Shown: positions 20,800-22,762 of the stretch, in pieces
Position numbering within the stretch: the first letter of the stretch is position 1
Layout: every line of letters begins with the position of its first letter
Assembly (NCBI GenBank): GCA_041392205.1
Contig: JAWKMO010000026.1
Coordinates: 1 to 22,762 of the forward strand
Direction of reading: 5' to 3'
Source: Halomarinibacterium sp041392205
GTDB lineage: Bacteria > Bacteroidota > Bacteroidia > Flavobacteriales > Flavobacteriaceae
Length of the DNA: 22,762 nucleotides
Notes under the pieces: generated by a model
Told to the model about the DNA's origin: nothing
Databases searched by the model: none
The model's input: the letters and a program-made list of their open reading frames with translations, nothing else
Made by a program: the position numbers and the translations under genes

Positions 20800-20819
20800 T
20801 GTATAGTACTATACATTTG
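20800..20819 (+). promoter_or_regulatory. perfect 16-bp palindrome overlapping a -7 element, with no gene behind it
   Basis: TGTATAGTACTATACA (20800-20815) is a perfect palindrome and the best example of the motif family in the window. TACATTTG (20812-20819) overlapping it matches TAnnTTTG on the plus strand. Transcription from here would run through the 71-bp repeats toward the end of rep in antisense. No protein gene follows on this strand. Confidence 0.5.
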
Positions 20820-20892
20820 CCATTGGTTCGAAATCGGCTATAGTAGTGGGGTGTTGAGAGGAACCGTACTTCATCCGCAATAGATTAGAGTT

Positions 20893-21063
20893 CGTCCTCA
20901 TTTCCTTAGAGTTGCGGGTATTGGAGCGTGCCCTCCCCCTCATCCTCAATTCCTTTGATTTGGTGGGAGGCCCTGAAACTGTGTGGCTTTCCCGTCCTCA
21001 TATCCTTAGAGTTGCGGGTATTCGAGCGTGCCCTCCCCCTCATCCTCAATTCCTTTGATTTGG
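20893..21063. repeat. two 71-bp direct repeats with four iteron-like motifs, downstream of rep
   Basis: 20893-20963 and 20993-21063 differ at only two positions and have a period of exactly 100 bases. Each holds two versions of a 15-bp motif: CTCATTTCCTTAGAG or CTCATATCCTTAGAG (20897, 20997) and CTCAATTCCTTTGAT (20945, 21045). The same motif occurs upstream of rep at 22098-22209. This suggests Rep-binding iterons on both sides of the gene. Confidence 0.75.
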
Positions 21064-21074
21064 AACGGGGTAGC

Positions 21075-22070
21075 CTATTCTCCCTCTTTCTTGAATAGGT
21101 GCTCGTAGTTGTCGAGTATGACCTTGCTTACGGCGTTGGGAAGATCATGGTTACGATCGTAGATGGCCTTAATATCGAAATAGTGGGTGTTTATGATGGA
21201 TTTAAGGAAGGTAAACTGGTATTTGTTCATTATCCCTATCAGCCTGCTCTTGTCCGCCTTAGAGAGCTCGAAATTGCCTTCCAGCAATTCAAATATTTCC
21301 TCTACCCTTTCCACATTGTGCCGTACCGGAGCCTTATTGTTGGTCTTGTAGAATTTGAAAACAAATCCACTTATTTTCTTTCCGGTTTTTACGTCGGAGT
21401 AATTAAAAGACACGTCAGCGATTTGATCCAACATTTTTTTTGCGGGATCTATTATGTTTATTTTGAAAGCTGAAGCGGTGTTGTTCCGATACTTATTTTT
21501 TGGTATCTCCAACTCTTTCCTGAATTGATCTAAGGAAACTCGCCGTCCTCCAGTTTGGAACCATTGGCGAATGTAATAGTAAAACTTAATATTATAGCTC
21601 CCGGTCAAATGGAAACTTGTGTTGGCCAAATATTCAGTATATCCCTTTGAAAGATCGGTTAGAAAACCGTATAAGTCAGCGTCAATGTTTAATTTAACAT
21701 GAGATCGGCTATCGGTCCATTCCGGTTTTTCTATAACGCCAATATTCTTTACGGAATCCATTTCCTTACCATCCACGATCATTTTGCTTTTGATCGGCAG
21801 GGTCTTTTTTCTAAGTTCTAATAGATCTTTCTCTAGCCTGTCCTTTGCATTATGATTGTCCGGGATAAGATCTCGCCAATGGTATTGCAAGGGTATGTTC
21901 CCGTCCATATCAATCTGGGGACTATAATCAATTTCCTGGTGAACCTTTATTCTTTGAAGTACCCTTACCAAAATTCTATTTTCTCCGGCGGAAAACTTAA
22001 ATTTGATAAAGTTTTCGGTAAGCTGATAGGGATGTCTGATTACTTCAGGAAGCTTTAATTTGTTGTTCAT
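21075..22070 (-). CDS. rep: Rep_3/RepB-family plasmid replication initiator
   Basis: 331 residues from ATG. The N-terminal winged-helix domain begins LPEVIRHPYQLTENFIKFKFSAGENRILVRVLQRI. It is followed by the conserved 'SFHLTGSYNIKFYYYIRQW' region and the second winged helix (RRVSLDQFRKELEIPKNKYRNNTASAFKINIIDPAKKMLDQIADVSFNYSDVKTGKKISGFVFKF), the standard Rep_3 pattern. It binds iterons to open the plasmid origin and to control copy number. Iteron-like 15-mers occur upstream (22098-22209) and downstream (20897-21059), so origin and copy control are probably here. It is read on the strand opposite to parA and the TA operon. Confidence 0.93.
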   Translation of the reverse strand: MNNKLKLPEVIRHPYQLTENFIKFKFSAGENRILVRVLQRIKVHQEIDYSPQIDMDGNIPLQYHWRDLIPDNHNAKDRLEKDLLELRKKTLPIKSKMIVDGKEMDSVKNIGVIEKPEWTDSRSHVKLNIDADLYGFLTDLSKGYTEYLANTSFHLTGSYNIKFYYYIRQWFQTGGRRVSLDQFRKELEIPKNKYRNNTASAFKINIIDPAKKMLDQIADVSFNYSDVKTGKKISGFVFKFYKTNNKAPVRHNVERVEEIFELLEGNFELSKADKSRLIGIMNKYQFTFLKSIINTHYFDIKAIYDRNHDLPNAVSKVILDNYEHLFKKEGE

Positions 22071-22097
22071 AACCCTGTCGGCATTATTATGGCCATC

Positions 22098-22209
22098 CTC
22101 AATCCCTTTGAGATGGAACTGTACAAATGTAATTTTTTTTTGAGTTCCGTCCTCATTTACTTTGAGTTAATACTCAATCCCTTTGAGGTCTGTACCCAAT
22201 CCCTTTGAG
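22098..22209. repeat. four iteron-like 15-mers upstream of rep
   Basis: CTCAATCCCTTTGAG at 22098-22112 and 22173-22187, CTCATTTACTTTGAG at 22152-22166, and CCCAATCCCTTTGAG at 22195-22209. The last three are 21-22 bases apart, two helical turns. The motif is an imperfect palindrome (CTCAA ... TTGAG). The placement between rep and an AT-rich stretch is typical of an iteron origin. Confidence 0.75.
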
Positions 22210-22762
22210 ATAACGCTTTCAAAGCCCCATTATAAGGGATAAAGCGGGACCCTGTAATTTAGTTTAGTTATTCTGTTTATTATATTTAGTCTTATAATAT
22301 TGAAAAATCAATTTTGATTAGCACTGTTAACGTGTTAATAAGGCTTCAAAACCGTCATGATTTTTCAAAAATCACGCCTTTTTTTCATCATTCCACTTTT
22401 GCTCCGCAAAATGACGAATGGTTGTGAAAAAGGTCAAAAAAGCAACCGCAAAAAAGTTTCAGCCATAGATTTTATCTATATTAGAAGCTCTTTTGTTTAA
22501 CCTTATTAAACATCAGATCAGAAAAAAATTGATTTTCCGTTGCGCTTTTTTTTGAACAAAAATTTCAAAAAAAACATTTCTAGGCAGGCCGGGCCGACCC
22601 GGGACCGGGGTACAATAAAAGTGGTCCCATCATACGATTATAGACCAGGGATTTTTTTTCATTTCCAATGAGAGCGTCAGCTCGAAATAGGAAAGCGAGA
22701 TGGAATCGGGGAACCCCCGATACATTTGTCCACGAAAAGTCGCTACTTTCCCATTAATATTG
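22210..22762. other. non-coding origin-side stretch with AT-rich and GC-rich hairpin elements
   Basis: No gene seen. 22255-22345 is very AT-rich, a candidate unwinding element beside the iterons. TGATTTTT-C-AAAAATCA (about 22359-22375) is a palindrome followed by CGCC and a T-run, possibly a terminator on the plus strand. 22589-22628 is GC-rich with CCGGG/CCCGG (22589-22602) and GGGACC/GGTCCC (22601-22606, 22623-22628). ATCGGGG-AAC-CCCCGAT (22705-22721) is a 7-bp hairpin near the window end. If the window is circular, these hairpins lie next to the mobilization-type remnant at 146, where oriT would be expected. Confidence 0.45.

Noticed and set aside
20893..21063. Direct repeats as a CRISPR array
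   Set aside because: There are only two long copies, no regular short repeats with unique spacers and no cas genes; the iteron motif explains them better.
21099..21473. 124-codon plus-strand frame
   Set aside because: It is the complement of the rep coding sequence with no family pattern; rep is certain.

Overview
The window looks like plasmid DNA, possibly a whole or nearly whole small plasmid, from a member of the Flavobacteriia (Bacteroidota). The base composition is AT-rich. Several start regions carry the Bacteroidota -7 element TAnnTTTG. Secreted proteins have short signal peptides ending in FSQ. A 55-residue membrane protein of a type common in this class is present. Plasmid character comes from a Rep_3/RepB-type initiator (21075-22070) flanked by eight copies of a 15-bp iteron-like motif, a ParA plus small ribbon-helix-helix partner (17824-18862), two toxin-antitoxin operons (366-1119 and 19273-19805), a broken mobilization-type gene (146-343) and a serine recombinase (7559-8227). 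Whether the window ends join in a circle cannot be decided from the sequence.

Left part (1-8227): palindromes and a broken BfmA/BtgA-like gene, then a three-gene ParE-type toxin-antitoxin operon. Next comes a 6.3-kb accessory block bracketed by two copies of a 32-bp interrupted palindrome (1229-1260 and 7526-7557), with the serine recombinase gene directly beside the right copy. The block holds, on the minus strand, a LexA-type self-cleaving repressor, a DUF2188-like protein, a two-TM NUDIX-like effector (Cap16 type), a CD-NTase and an E2-like protein. This is a short type II CBASS antiphage operon headed by its own LexA-family regulator. The same block holds a class II, serine-type tRNA-like gene with a UAU anticodon, a small protein plus XRE regulator pair, an unknown protein with three KFYGG repeats, and a protein with a HEPN-like R-x4-H motif.

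Middle part (8228-14999): chromosome-like accessory genes. They are two secreted CarboxypepD_reg-type proteins, a secreted alpha/beta hydrolase followed by an ECF sigma factor and an overlapping four-TM protein (likely sigma control), a TonB-dependent-receptor C-terminal fragment, a single-domain response regulator and small proteins.

Right part (15000-22762): plasmid backbone with much decay. There is a 1.2-kb GC-richer stretch without a convincing gene, an ssb remnant lacking an ATG start, a SprT-like protease gene broken by a frameshift and a stop, parA with its partner, another broken small gene, a YafQ-type toxin-antitoxin pair, a three-gene cluster of small unknown proteins with an alternative-hairpin leader, and the rep/iteron region.

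A palindromic motif around TGTATAGTACTATACA, or its half-site CTGTATA, recurs before many backbone genes and also overlaps the promoter of the LexA-type gene. It may be a shared regulatory or centromere sequence. The most interesting items are the LexA-headed CBASS operon, the paired 32-bp sites around it, the odd tRNA-like gene and the CTGTATA motif network.
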